A stretch of 64,000 bases of DNA from Halorubrum aethiopicum. Its GTDB lineage: Archaea > Halobacteriota > Halobacteria > Halobacteriales > Haloferacaceae. Below the pieces are notes generated by a model. The model did not search any database. It saw only the letters and a program-made list of their open reading frames with translations, and was not told the origin of the DNA. Shown one piece after another: positions 56,649 to 64,000 of this stretch (its first letter is position 1; each line of letters begins with the position of its first letter). The stretch lies in NCBI RefSeq assembly GCF_001542905.1, contig NZ_LOAJ01000001.1, positions 1,612,001 through 1,676,000 on the forward strand, given 5' to 3'. Both the position numbers and the translations under genes were made by a program.

Positions 56649-57602
56649 ATGGAACGTCCGAGCCGGCAGCGTCAACGGGAGCGGGACACCGAGCGAGAAT
56701 CGGACGAGGAGGCGATCACGTGCCCCGAGTGTGACTCGGCCGAGATAGTCACCGACGCGGACCAGGAGCTCGTCTGTGAGGACTGCGGGCTGGTCTTGGA
56801 CGAACAGACGATCGACCGCGGCCCGGAGTGGCGGGCGTTCAACCACTCCGAGCGGCAGTCGAAGTCCCGCGTCGGCGCGCCGATCACGGAGACGATGCAC
56901 GACAAGGGGCTGACGACGACGATCGACTGGAAGGACAAGGACGCGTACGGGCGCTCGCTCTCCTCGGAGAAGCGCTCGCAGATGCATCGGCTGCGGAAGT
57001 GGCAGGAGCGCATCCGGACGAAGGACGCGGGCGAGCGGAACCTCCAGTTCGCGCTCTCGGAGATCGATCGCATGGCGAGCGCGCTCGGCGTTCCCCGCTC
57101 GGTTCGCGAAGTGGCCTCGGTGATCTACCGCCGCGCGCTCTCCGAGGACCTCATCCGCGGCCGCTCGATCGAGGGCGTCTCCACCGCCGCGCTCTACGCC
57201 GCCTGCCGGCAGGAAGGGATCCCCCGATCGCTCGACGAGGTCGCGGAGGTGTCCCGCGTCCCGCAAAAGGAGATCGGTCGGACGTACCGCTACATCTCCC
57301 AGGAGCTCGGACTGGAGCTCAAACCGGTCGATCCGAAGCAGTTCGTCCCGCGGTTCGCCTCCTCGCTCGAACTCAGCGAGGAGGTCCAGTCGAAGGCGAC
57401 CGAGATCATCGACGTCTCCGCGGAACAGGGGCTGTTGTCGGGGAAGTCGCCGACCGGGTTCGCCGCCGCCGCCATCTACGCCGCGTCGCTGCTCTGTAAC
57501 GAGAAGAAGACCCAACGCGAGGTCGCCGACGTGGCCCAGGTCACCGAGGTCACCATCCGCAACCGGTATCAAGAGCAGATCGAGGCGATGGGGTTCCGCT
57601 AG
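56649..57602 (+). CDS. tfb: Transcription initiation factor TFB
   Basis: A 317-residue archaeal TFIIB homologue that links TBP-bound promoters to RNA polymerase. The N-terminal zinc ribbon is [20 protein letters not shown] followed by [11 protein letters not shown]; the B-finger region contains [20 protein letters not shown]-like sequence; two cyclin folds follow ([40 protein letters not shown]) and the C-terminal helix-turn-helix [20 protein letters not shown] reads the BRE. Haloarchaea carry several TFBs; which one this is cannot be told from the window. Confidence 0.96.
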   Translation: MERPSRQRQRERDTERESDEEAITCPECDSAEIVTDADQELVCEDCGLVLDEQTIDRGPEWRAFNHSERQSKSRVGAPITETMHDKGLTTTIDWKDKDAYGRSLSSEKRSQMHRLRKWQERIRTKDAGERNLQFALSEIDRMASALGVPRSVREVASVIYRRALSEDLIRGRSIEGVSTAALYAACRQEGIPRSLDEVAEVSRVPQKEIGRTYRYISQELGLELKPVDPKQFVPRFASSLELSEEVQSKATEIIDVSAEQGLLSGKSPTGFAAAAIYAASLLCNEKKTQREVADVAQVTEVTIRNRYQEQIEAMGFR

Positions 57603-57677
57603 CTCGCGGTCGATCGCGGTCCGACCGCCGCCGGAGGATCGGGTTTTTAATCGACACCCGGCGTATCGCCCGACGAC

Positions 57678-58112
57678 ATGTACGACGACATTCTGGTGCC
57701 GACCGACGGGAGCCCCGCCTCCGACGCCGCGATCGAACACGCGATCGACCTCGCGGACCGGTACGGGGCCCGACTCCACGCGCTCTACGTCGTCGACGGC
57801 TCCGCGTACTCGACGCTGGAGGCCGGCTCGGAGGTCGTCATCGACGCGCTTCAGTCGGAGGGGGAGGAGGCGACCGCGCGCGTCGCCGACGCCGCGGCGG
57901 ACGCGGGCGTCGAGGCGACCACGACGGTGGCGTCGGGGACCGCCTACCGGTCGATCCGGGAGTACGTCGACGAACACGGGATCGACATGATCGTCATGGG
58001 AACCCACGGGCGGAAGGGACTCGACCGGTACCTGCTGGGGAGCGTGACTGAGCGGGTGGTTCGGACGGCCGACGTCCCGGTGTTGACCGTCCGACAGTCG
58101 GACGATGAGTGA
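57678..58112 (+). CDS. Universal stress protein (UspA family)
   Basis: A 144-residue nucleotide-binding protein. It starts MYDDILVPTDGSPASDAAIE and carries the ATP-binding pattern MGTHGRKGLDRYLLGSVTER (G-x2-G-x9-GS). The last codons run into a 17-bp tandem repeat, so that the C-terminal SDDE may be affected by copy number. It precedes menE on the same strand. Its role in stress tolerance is family knowledge. Confidence 0.92.
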   Translation: MYDDILVPTDGSPASDAAIEHAIDLADRYGARLHALYVVDGSAYSTLEAGSEVVIDALQSEGEEATARVADAAADAGVEATTTVASGTAYRSIREYVDEHGIDMIVMGTHGRKGLDRYLLGSVTERVVRTADVPVLTVRQSDDE

Positions 58113-58154
58113 GTTACGACGATGAGTGAATTACGACGATGAGCGAGTTACGCC
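58104..58154 (+). repeat. 17-bp tandem repeat, three units
   Basis: GATGAGTGAGTTACGAC (58104-58120), GATGAGTGAATTACGAC (58121-58137) and GATGAGCGAGTTACGCC (58138-58154). The unit contains ATGA and overlaps the usp stop codon. The period is not a multiple of three, so each unit presents ATG and stop codons in different frames. It separates usp from menE by repeat-derived sequence. Confidence 0.9.
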
Positions 58155-58176
58155 CCCGGATCCGACCCACCTGATC

Positions 58177-60180
58177 ATGCGCGACTGGCTCTCACACCGG
58201 GTCGTCTCCTCGCCGGACGAGGCCGGACTGATCCGGGCGGAGGACGGGGAGGCGTGGACGTACGCCGACCTCGACCGGCTCGTCTCGGAGACGGCGGGCC
58301 GGCTCGCCGTACACGGGATCAGCGAGGGGGATCGGCTCGGCGTGCTCACGCCGCCGTACGTCGGAACGGTCGGGCTCGTCCACGCGACGATGCGCCTCGG
58401 CGCGACCCTCGTCCCGCTCGGAACGGAGCTCACCCCGCGCGAACTCGGCGAACGCGTCGAGCGCGCCGGCCTCGACGCGGTGGTCTGTGCGGAGTCGACC
58501 GAGTCGAACGCGCTCGACGCGGTCGAGGACGTCCCGGTCCTCTCCGTCGACGAGCCGACGGACGCGACCGTCACCGCCGTCCACGACGTCGATCCGGACC
58601 CGGTCGACCCCGCGGAGTGGACGTTCGACGACACGCTCTGTATCCTCTTCACCTCGGGGACGACCGGCGCGCCGAAGCCGGTCCCGCTCACCGCGGGCAA
58701 CCTCTACTCCTCGGCGGTCGCCTCCGCGTTCCGGCTCGGCGTCGACCCCGAGGACCGCTGGCTCGTCTCGCTCGCGCTCCACCACATGGGCGGGCTCGCG
58801 CCGGTGTACCGTGCGGTGCTCTACGGGTCGACGCTCGTGCTCCGGGAGGGGTTCGACCCCGGCGGGACCGCCGACGACATCGACCGGTACGACGTGACCG
58901 GCGTCTCGCTCGTGCCGACGATGCTCGAGCGGATGCTCGACCGCCGCGGGACGCTCTCGGACTCGCTGCGGGTCGTCCTCCTCGGCGGCGCGCCGGCTCC
59001 CGAGGAGCTGATCGAGCGCTGTCGCGACTACTCGATCCCGGTGTACCCGACCTACGGCATGACCGAGGCCGCCTCGCAGGTCGCGACCGCCACGCCGAGT
59101 GCGACCCGCGACCGTCCGGAGACGGTCGGTCGTCCGATATTCGGCACCGACGTGGTCGTCGTCGACGAGGAGGGCGACCCGGTCGACGCCGGCGAGACCG
59201 GGGAGATCGTCGTCGACGGTCCGACGATAACGCCGGGATATCTGGGTCCCGGCGCGACGGGCGAGGAGTTCGGGCCGCACGGCCTCCACACCGGCGACGT
59301 GGGGTCCCTCGACGAGGACGGCTACCTCTACGTGTTCAACCGGCTCGACGACCGGATCATCTCCGGCGGCGAGAACGTCGAGCCGGGCGAGGTGTCCGAC
59401 GTGCTCCGGGGACACCCCGCGGTCGACGACGTCGCCGTCGTCGGCCTCGAGGACGACGAGTGGGGCGAACGCGTCGGGGCGCTCGTCGCGGTCGGGGATC
59501 GATCCGCCGCGAGCCGGGCGAACGCGGGCCGCGAGGACGCGATTCCGGGCGACGACCGCGCCGCCGACGCGACGGAGGGAGACGGACCGCTCGGAATCGA
59601 CGAGGACGCCGGAGGAAACGGAGAGACGGACGCGGAAGACGACCCCGAGGACGACGGCGACCCCGAGGCCGGAGCGGCGACCGACGGTGACGCCGACTCC
59701 GCGGCCGCCGACTCCCCGACCGCCGACGACGAGGATCCGTCGACCGCGGACCACCTCGACGACTCGCTCCTCGAGTTCGCCAGGGAGCGGCTCGCCGGCT
59801 TCAAGATCCCGAAGACCGTCGCGTACACCGACGAGCTCCCGCGGACCGTGTCGGGGACGATCGACCGCGACGCCGTCAGGGAGCGGCTCCGCGAGATGGG
59901 CCACGACCCGCGCGACGAGTTCGGGAGCGCCGGGTTCGAACCGGCGGACCCGGAGCCGCCCGACGGCGAATCGCCCGATCCGGAGCCGGCCGACCACGGA
60001 CCGCCCGGCGACGGTCCCGCGACCGATCGCCCCGACGCGGCCGAGCTCGATGCCGATGGCGACGACGACGCCCCCGATGATGCCGACCCCGGTACGGACG
60101 ACGCCGACGCGGACGACGCGGTCGACCCCGGTACGGACGACGCCGACGATCCCGTCGGGAATCCCGGACCGGAAACGTGA
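58177..60180 (+). CDS. menE: O-succinylbenzoate-CoA ligase (MenE), with acidic insert and tail
   Basis: A 667-residue AMP-forming acyl-CoA ligase. The core shows ILFTSGTTGAPKPVPLTAGN (P-loop), YPTYGMTEAASQVATATPSA, GLHTGDVGSLDEDGYLYVFN, RLDDRIISGGENVEPGEV and the C-terminal lysine region FKIPKTVAYTDELPRTVSGT. It is about 180 residues longer than usual: an acidic low-complexity insert (about residues 455-540 here) splits the small C-terminal domain, and an acidic Asp/Pro/Glu tail of some 60 residues ends the chain. The ATG giving MRDWLSHR is preferred over a GTG 17 codons earlier that lies in the tandem repeat. Confidence 0.88.
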   Translation: MRDWLSHRVVSSPDEAGLIRAEDGEAWTYADLDRLVSETAGRLAVHGISEGDRLGVLTPPYVGTVGLVHATMRLGATLVPLGTELTPRELGERVERAGLDAVVCAESTESNALDAVEDVPVLSVDEPTDATVTAVHDVDPDPVDPAEWTFDDTLCILFTSGTTGAPKPVPLTAGNLYSSAVASAFRLGVDPEDRWLVSLALHHMGGLAPVYRAVLYGSTLVLREGFDPGGTADDIDRYDVTGVSLVPTMLERMLDRRGTLSDSLRVVLLGGAPAPEELIERCRDYSIPVYPTYGMTEAASQVATATPSATRDRPETVGRPIFGTDVVVVDEEGDPVDAGETGEIVVDGPTITPGYLGPGATGEEFGPHGLHTGDVGSLDEDGYLYVFNRLDDRIISGGENVEPGEVSDVLRGHPAVDDVAVVGLEDDEWGERVGALVAVGDRSAASRANAGREDAIPGDDRAADATEGDGPLGIDEDAGGNGETDAEDDPEDDGDPEAGAATDGDADSAAADSPTADDEDPSTADHLDDSLLEFARERLAGFKIPKTVAYTDELPRTVSGTIDRDAVRERLREMGHDPRDEFGSAGFEPADPEPPDGESPDPEPADHGPPGDGPATDRPDAAELDADGDDDAPDDADPGTDDADADDAVDPGTDDADDPVGNPGPET

Positions 60181-60274
60181 TCGAGTGGACGCCCGCGGCC
60201 GACCTCGTCGCCGACCGAGCCGGCGACCGAACCGCCGAACCCGTTTAGTCGCCGCGGGCCGTATCCGGAACCCG

Positions 60275-60613
60275 GTGACACGCGTGTACGTCCCCGAGGA
60301 CCAACCGGCGGCCTGTCCCGCCTGCGGCGATCCCTACGAGTCGGTGTCGCGGCACGCGGGCGGCTTCGCGGTCAACCTGCTGGACAACGAGCGCTACCGG
60401 CGGGTGTGTTTCCATCCGGCGACGGCGGACGGCGACCCCGCGCTCGACTGTTTTCACCACACGCATGCGGAGGCGGGCGCGGGCGACGCGGGGGAAGGCG
60501 GCTCCGACGAGACCGATCCCGATCCCGACGCCGACGATTCCGGTGCCGATCCTGACGCCGACCCCGATCCTGACGCCGACCCCGACGCGGTCCTCCCCGC
60601 GGAACGCTCTTGA
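60275..60613 (+). CDS. Small zinc-binding-type haloarchaeal protein with acidic repeat tail
   Basis: A 112-residue protein. The first 65 residues hold CPACGDPYESVSRHAGGFAV, then RRVCFHPATADGDPALDCFH, enough Cys/His for a zinc site (CPAC, then Cys and His). The rest is a low-complexity tail of DPDADPDPDADPDA repeats. The GTG start gives MTRVYVPEDQ and lies about 29 bases after a GTTTAG box. The tail DNA is itself repetitive (60515-60590). I do not recognise a named function. Confidence 0.75.
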   Translation: MTRVYVPEDQPAACPACGDPYESVSRHAGGFAVNLLDNERYRRVCFHPATADGDPALDCFHHTHAEAGAGDAGEGGSDETDPDPDADDSGADPDADPDPDADPDAVLPAERS

Positions 60614-60636
60614 CCGCAGCGGTCGATCCGGCGGAC

Positions 60637-61155
60637 ATGGAGTTCACCGTGGTTCAGGGCGACATCGCGGAGGCGTCGGCGGACGCGCTCGTGAACGCCG
60701 CCGGGACGAGTCTGCGGATGGGTTCCGGCGTCGCGGGCGCGCTCAGACGCGGGGCGAACGGCCCGATAAACGAGGCGGTGATGGAGCGAGGGCCGGTCGA
60801 TCTGGGCGAGGTCGCCGTCACCGACGCGTTCGACCTCGACGCCGACGTCGTCGTCCACGCGGCGGCGATGCCCCACTACGGGGACGGCCGCGCGACGGCG
60901 GAGAGCATCCGCGAGGCGACCCGTAACGCGCTCGCGGCGGCCGACGAGCGGGGCTGTGCGTCGCTCGTGATCCCCGCCCTCGGCTGCGGCGTGGCCGGGT
61001 TCGACCTCGCGGAGGGCGCGCGGATCATCGCGGAGACGATCCGCGCGTACGAGCCGGAGAGCCTGCGGGACGTGCGCTTCGTCGCCTACTCCGACGAGGA
61101 GTACGGGACGGTGAGCCGCGTCGCCGACGCGGTTCGCGAGGAAAGTGCGGAATGA
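60637..61155 (+). CDS. Macrodomain protein (ADP-ribose hydrolase/deacetylase-like)
   Basis: A 172-residue macrodomain. It begins MEFTVVQGDIAEASADALVN, with the ligand-binding ALVNAAGTSLRMGSGVAGAL and PALGCGVAGFDLAEGARIIA loops. Family members remove ADP-ribose from proteins or hydrolyse O-acetyl-ADP-ribose. The ATG at 60637 is preferred over a TTG that overlaps the preceding stop codon. It is 23 bases downstream of the zinc-binding-type gene and probably co-transcribed. Confidence 0.92.
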   Translation: MEFTVVQGDIAEASADALVNAAGTSLRMGSGVAGALRRGANGPINEAVMERGPVDLGEVAVTDAFDLDADVVVHAAAMPHYGDGRATAESIREATRNALAAADERGCASLVIPALGCGVAGFDLAEGARIIAETIRAYEPESLRDVRFVAYSDEEYGTVSRVADAVREESAE

Positions 61156-61186
61156 ACCGGCGTGAACCGGCCGGAACGAACGCCCG

Positions 61187-62161
61187 CTAGAAGCCGTCGC
61201 CGCTCGTGATCGAGGTGTACGCGCCGATCAGCGAGCCGGTGAGGTCGACCTCCTCGAGGACGGCGTGCTCGTCGATGACGGTGTTCTCCACGTCGCTGTC
61301 GGCGATCGTCGCCTCGGGGAAGACGACCGCGCGCTCGAGCGTGCTGTCCGTGACCTCCGCGCCGTCCATCACGTGGACGACGTCGCCGATCTCGGAGTCC
61401 TCGACGGTTGCGCCGTCGGCGACGATGCTCCCGCCGTCGAGCGCGTACTCGACGGTGTCGAGGTAGCTCTCGGCGGTGCCGATGTCGTACCACGCGCCGT
61501 CGAAGGTGAACGCGTGGACGGGCTGCCGCGACTGGAGCCACTGGAGGAACCAGCCGGGCTCGTCGGGGTTGTTGTCGTTCTCGAGGTACGTCGAGAGGTC
61601 GGGCAGCGTCTCCGCGGGGAACGCGTAACACGCGATGGAGACGAGCGTGCTCTTCGGGTCCTTGGGCTTCTCCTGGAAGTCGACGACCCGGTCGCCCTCG
61701 AGGTCGACGAGGCCGTACGACTTGGCGCGCTCGAGCGATCCCACGTCGTAGGCGGCCAGCGTCGGCGTCCCCTTCTCCTCGAAGAAGTCGGTGAACTCGG
61801 CCAGATCGAAACTGATCAGGTTGTCGCCGGCGACGACGAGCAGGTCGTCGTCGACGCCCTCGCGGTCGACGAGCTGGGCTAACGCGCCGACGACGCCGAA
61901 CTTCTCGTCCTCCTCGACGGTCTCCTCGATCGAGAGCGTGGGCTTCTCGAACTCGCTCTCGCCGAGGTACTCGGAGAAGGTGTCGGCGAAGCGCTCGTTG
62001 GTCGAGACGAACACCTCGTCGACCCGGTCGTCGGCCTCGAGATCGGCGAAGATCTCGTCGATGACGGTCCGTTCCCCCACGGGGAGGAACATCTTGGGAC
62101 GGTCCTTGGTTATCGGCCAGAGCCTCGTCGCGTATCCACCGGCAAGTACCACTGCCTTCAT
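61187..62161 (-). CDS. Sugar-1-phosphate nucleotidyltransferase
   Basis: A 324-residue enzyme making NDP-sugars. The N-terminal nucleotide-binding motif is MKAVVLAGGYATRLWPITKD with LPVGERTVIDEIF, the sugar-phosphate motifs are VVAGDNLISFDLAEFTDFFE and FQEKPKDPKSTLVSIACYAF, and from about residue 240 there is a left-handed beta-helix (EDSEIGDVVHVMDGAEVTDS). It is close to archaeal glucose-1-phosphate thymidylyl/uridylyltransferases such as AglF, which serves protein glycosylation. Which nucleotide is used is not certain. It ends convergent with the macrodomain gene. Confidence 0.9.
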   Translation of the reverse strand: MKAVVLAGGYATRLWPITKDRPKMFLPVGERTVIDEIFADLEADDRVDEVFVSTNERFADTFSEYLGESEFEKPTLSIEETVEEDEKFGVVGALAQLVDREGVDDDLLVVAGDNLISFDLAEFTDFFEEKGTPTLAAYDVGSLERAKSYGLVDLEGDRVVDFQEKPKDPKSTLVSIACYAFPAETLPDLSTYLENDNNPDEPGWFLQWLQSRQPVHAFTFDGAWYDIGTAESYLDTVEYALDGGSIVADGATVEDSEIGDVVHVMDGAEVTDSTLERAVVFPEATIADSDVENTVIDEHAVLEEVDLTGSLIGAYTSITSGDGF

Positions 62162-62257
62162 ACACGTACCCCTGCGGGCGAGCGACATACTTCTTGTGAC
62201 TGTGTCACCGTCTCGAAACTCCGTCGCCGTTTTATCTCACCCCGACGAGCGGGACTC

Positions 62258-62542
62258 ATGGAGACGACCCGCCAGCGGATCGCGGACGCGCTCCGCGAGG
62301 AACCGCGGACCGCGAGCGACCTCGGCGCGGCGCTGTCGCTGCCGACGCCGACGGTCTACGAGCACCTCGAACACGTCTCCCGGTCGGTCGGGGAGGGCGA
62401 CGCCGACGAGGAGTTCCTCGTGGCCCCGCCGACGTGTCGCGACTGCGGGTTCGACGGCTTCGACGACCCGCTCAACGAGCCCTCGCGGTGTCCCGAGTGT
62501 CGGAGCGAGCGGATCGACGAGCCCGCGTTCGTGATCCGGTAG
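62258..62542 (+). CDS. HTH-zinc ribbon transcription regulator (COG3357-like)
   Basis: A 94-residue protein combining a winged-helix-like N-terminal half (METTRQRIADALREEPRTAS, then DLGAALSLPTPTVYEHLEHV) and a C-terminal zinc ribbon (TCRDCGFDGF and RCPECRSERI). It is conserved across archaea and predicted as a transcription regulator; the target is unknown. The gene is divergent from the nucleotidyltransferase gene, about 96 bases from its start. A TTTTATC box lies about 27 bases upstream. Confidence 0.88.
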   Translation: METTRQRIADALREEPRTASDLGAALSLPTPTVYEHLEHVSRSVGEGDADEEFLVAPPTCRDCGFDGFDDPLNEPSRCPECRSERIDEPAFVIR

Positions 62543-62573
62543 GTCGTCGGCTGTCCGGCGGGCTAGCGGCGGA

Positions 62574-63251
62574 TCAGAGTCGGTCGAGCAGGGCCCTCGC
62601 GGCGGCCGACGACGACCCCGGCCCGCGGGCGGTGATCAGGTCGCCGTCCTCGGTCACGCTCTCGTCGGCGTCGAGTTCGGCGTCCCACTCCGCGCCGGCC
62701 AGCCGGACCTCGTCTTCGACCCAGTACGGGAGCTTCCGGCCGTCGGGCAGCACGTCCGCGTCGTCGACGATCCCCTCCTCCCACTCGTTCGGGAACCCCG
62801 TCACGGAGCGTCCCTCGACGAGGGCCGTCCCGTCGGCCTCGCGCGTGAACGCGAGGATGCCGACCGCGTGACAGACGACGAGCGCGACGCCCTCGCCGCC
62901 GCCGACCGCCTCGAGCAGCAGCTGGCGCGCGTGTCGGTCCTGGTTCACGTCCCACACCGTCCCGTGGCCGCCGGGGAACACCACCGCGTCGTGGTCGGTG
63001 GCCTCGACGCTCGCGAGCGGTTCGGGGTCGTTGAGCCTCGGATGGCTCTCGTCGACCTCGCGGTACTCCGCGGCGACCTCCTCGCCGCCCGCCGCGTCCG
63101 GCTCCAGCGAGCGCTCGTCGACGACCGGCGGCGAGCCCGAGGGCGTCGCGACCGTCACGTCGACGCCCTCGCTCTCGAGGGTCGAAAGCGGCTCGATACA
63201 CTCCTCGGCCCAGTACCCCTCCTCGCTCACGACGAACAGCGCGCTTGTCAT
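62574..63251 (-). CDS. DJ-1/PfpI-family protein (Hsp31-type)
   Basis: A 225-residue protein of the type 1 glutamine amidotransferase-like DJ-1 superfamily. The nucleophile Cys is in LVVCHAVGILAFTREADGTA; the glycine-rich VFPGGHGTVWDVNQDRHARQ resembles Hsp31 members, which act as glyoxalases or deglycases. It begins MTSALFVVSEEGYWAEECIE. The presence of methylglyoxal synthase in the same window makes a glyoxalase role attractive; that is inference. Confidence 0.9.
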   Translation of the reverse strand: MTSALFVVSEEGYWAEECIEPLSTLESEGVDVTVATPSGSPPVVDERSLEPDAAGGEEVAAEYREVDESHPRLNDPEPLASVEATDHDAVVFPGGHGTVWDVNQDRHARQLLLEAVGGGEGVALVVCHAVGILAFTREADGTALVEGRSVTGFPNEWEEGIVDDADVLPDGRKLPYWVEDEVRLAGAEWDAELDADESVTEDGDLITARGPGSSSAAARALLDRL

Positions 63252-63386
63252 GTCCGCCCGACCGTTCGGACGCGCGAGGTAAAAGGACCCCGTGCCCGGC
63301 AGCGATCGGGGTCGACCGAAGGAGGGGATCCGGCCGCGACGCGGGGGTCCACAAGACGTATCCCGTTCCTCGGCGAACCGCCGCCG

Positions 63387-64000
63387 ATGCCCCGCACGAC
63401 CCGCAGACGAGCCCTCCTCGCGGCGGCGTCCGGGATCGCGGCGCTCTCCGGCTGTGCCGGCTCCAGCGAGCACTCGGCGTCCGTCCCGGCACCGACCGAG
63501 GACCGGATCCGCGACTACGAGGTTCGCCGCGTCCGCAACGAGGCCGGGACCCCGCTCTTCGTCCGTAAGGACGGCCGACGGAGCGACGTCGACGACGGCG
63601 GAAACGAAAGCGACGACGGAAACGAAAGCGACGACGGAAACGAAAGCGAGGACGGCCGCGAGACCGAAACCCGGCGCTACCGCGGCGGGCGGCGCGTCCT
63701 CGTCTCGGCGGAGGACCTCGCGGACCTCTCGTTCGCCGACGCGCCCGAGGCACGGGCGCTTCGCGAGTTCGTCGCGGAGACGGCGTTCGAGACGGCGTCG
63801 GTGTACCTCCTCTCGATGCCGATCGACGAGTGTTACGAGATCCGGCTCCGGTCGGTCTCGGTCGAGCGGGACGAACTCGCGGACGACGACCTCCACCCGC
63901 GTGCCGACTTCTGCCGGAGCTCCCGTCCGGCCGACGTCGCGTGCGAGACCGGACGGATCCACACCGTGGGATTCGCGATCCGGCTGCCGGTCGCGGCCGA
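63387..64000 (+). CDS. Putative Tat-exported lipoprotein (3' end outside window)
   Basis: An open frame of at least 204 codons, cut by the window end. The N-terminus, MPRTTRRRALLAAASGIAAL, has a twin-arginine-type basic start, and SGCAGS is a lipobox. A hydrophilic spacer contains three six-residue GNESDD repeats; then follows a domain with LSMPIDECYEIRLRSVSVER. No known function is recognisable. The start is supported by the signal peptide and lies about 135 bases after the DJ-1 gene's divergent start. Confidence 0.7.
   Translation, partial: MPRTTRRRALLAAASGIAALSGCAGSSEHSASVPAPTEDRIRDYEVRRVRNEAGTPLFVRKDGRRSDVDDGGNESDDGNESDDGNESEDGRETETRRYRGGRRVLVSAEDLADLSFADAPEARALREFVAETAFETASVYLLSMPIDECYEIRLRSVSVERDELADDDLHPRADFCRSSRPADVACETGRIHTVGFAIRLPVAA
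63600..63653 (+). repeat. 18-bp tandem repeat in the lipoprotein linker
   Basis: Three units of GGAAACGAAAGCGACGAC (the last with one changed base, GAGGAC), encoding GNESDD each. The repeat keeps the frame and lies in the spacer between lipid anchor and the folded domain. Confidence 0.9.

Noticed and set aside
58192-59997. Minus-strand open frame (601 codons) opposite menE
   Set aside because: Same shadow effect; composition is Arg/Val/Asp-rich and the plus-strand ligase motifs are decisive.

Overview
The window looks like a stretch of haloarchaeal chromosome. GC content is very high, the predicted proteins are strongly acidic, and many genes start on or near the expected transcription start, with a TATA-like box about 25-30 bases upstream of the start codon. 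Archaeal signature genes are present: proteasome alpha, RNase P proteins Rpp30 and Pop5, TFB, TFS, the termination nuclease FttA/aCPSF1, phosphomevalonate decarboxylase of the archaeal mevalonate pathway, XPB plus its nuclease partner Bax1, and HTH-10 (bacterio-opsin-activator type) regulators. The style of protein is most like Halorubrum or close relatives; that genus assignment is inference.

Layout. 0-5.6 kb: an export module (RND/MMPL transporter, CARDB-rich secreted protein, a possible small ORF) divergent from a TetR regulator with a near-perfect operator between them. 5.6-16.9 kb: housekeeping (HD hydrolase, TFS, AlaX editing enzyme, methylglyoxal synthase, FttA, SDR, GNAT, then the operon rnp3 - methyltransferase - rnp2 - psmA). 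17-23.9 kb: a membrane protein, small haloarchaeal proteins, ferredoxin, phosphomevalonate decarboxylase, two adjacent metallo-beta-lactamase-fold proteins with an altered metal motif, a CitE-like lyase and a methyltransferase.

24-40.6 kb is the accessory region. It holds an orphan fused DppD-DppF ATPase with a repeat-rich leader ORF, an MFS carrier, a tartrate/D-malate dehydrogenase, an enolase-superfamily dehydratase, an ADP-forming acyl-CoA synthetase, a full dipeptide/oligopeptide-type ABC operon (binding protein, two permeases, fused ATPase), an HTH-10 regulator with a probable 5' frameshift, and an esterase. A 24-bp motif (21/24 identical) sits at the same distance upstream of the acyl-CoA synthetase and of the ABC binding protein. 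This suggests one regulon for uptake and breakdown of an unidentified hydroxy-acid or sugar-acid compound.

40.6-47.8 kb: XPB helicase and Bax1, normally partners, are separated by a structured repeat, a MoaD-like protein ending in Cys-Cys, an HTH-10 regulator and a two-domain multicopper oxidase; a DoxX-like membrane pair follows. 47.8-64 kb: an RNA m5C methyltransferase with its companion, a PAC2 protein, isochorismate synthase, a sulfite-oxidase-like protein, a ribbon-helix-helix protein, UPF0058, rhomboid protease, a METTL5-like enzyme, TFB, a universal stress protein, MenE, a macrodomain protein, a sugar nucleotidyltransferase, a DJ-1 family protein and a truncated lipoprotein gene.

Non-coding structure is the other theme. 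A modular repeat occurs three times (about 18.4, 42.3 and 49.5 kb). It has fixed blocks interrupted by triloop hairpins whose stems change sequence but keep pairing. Several short tandem arrays (45, 24, 17 and 18 bp) lie at gene starts or ends. I saw no tRNA, rRNA, CRISPR array or insertion sequence.
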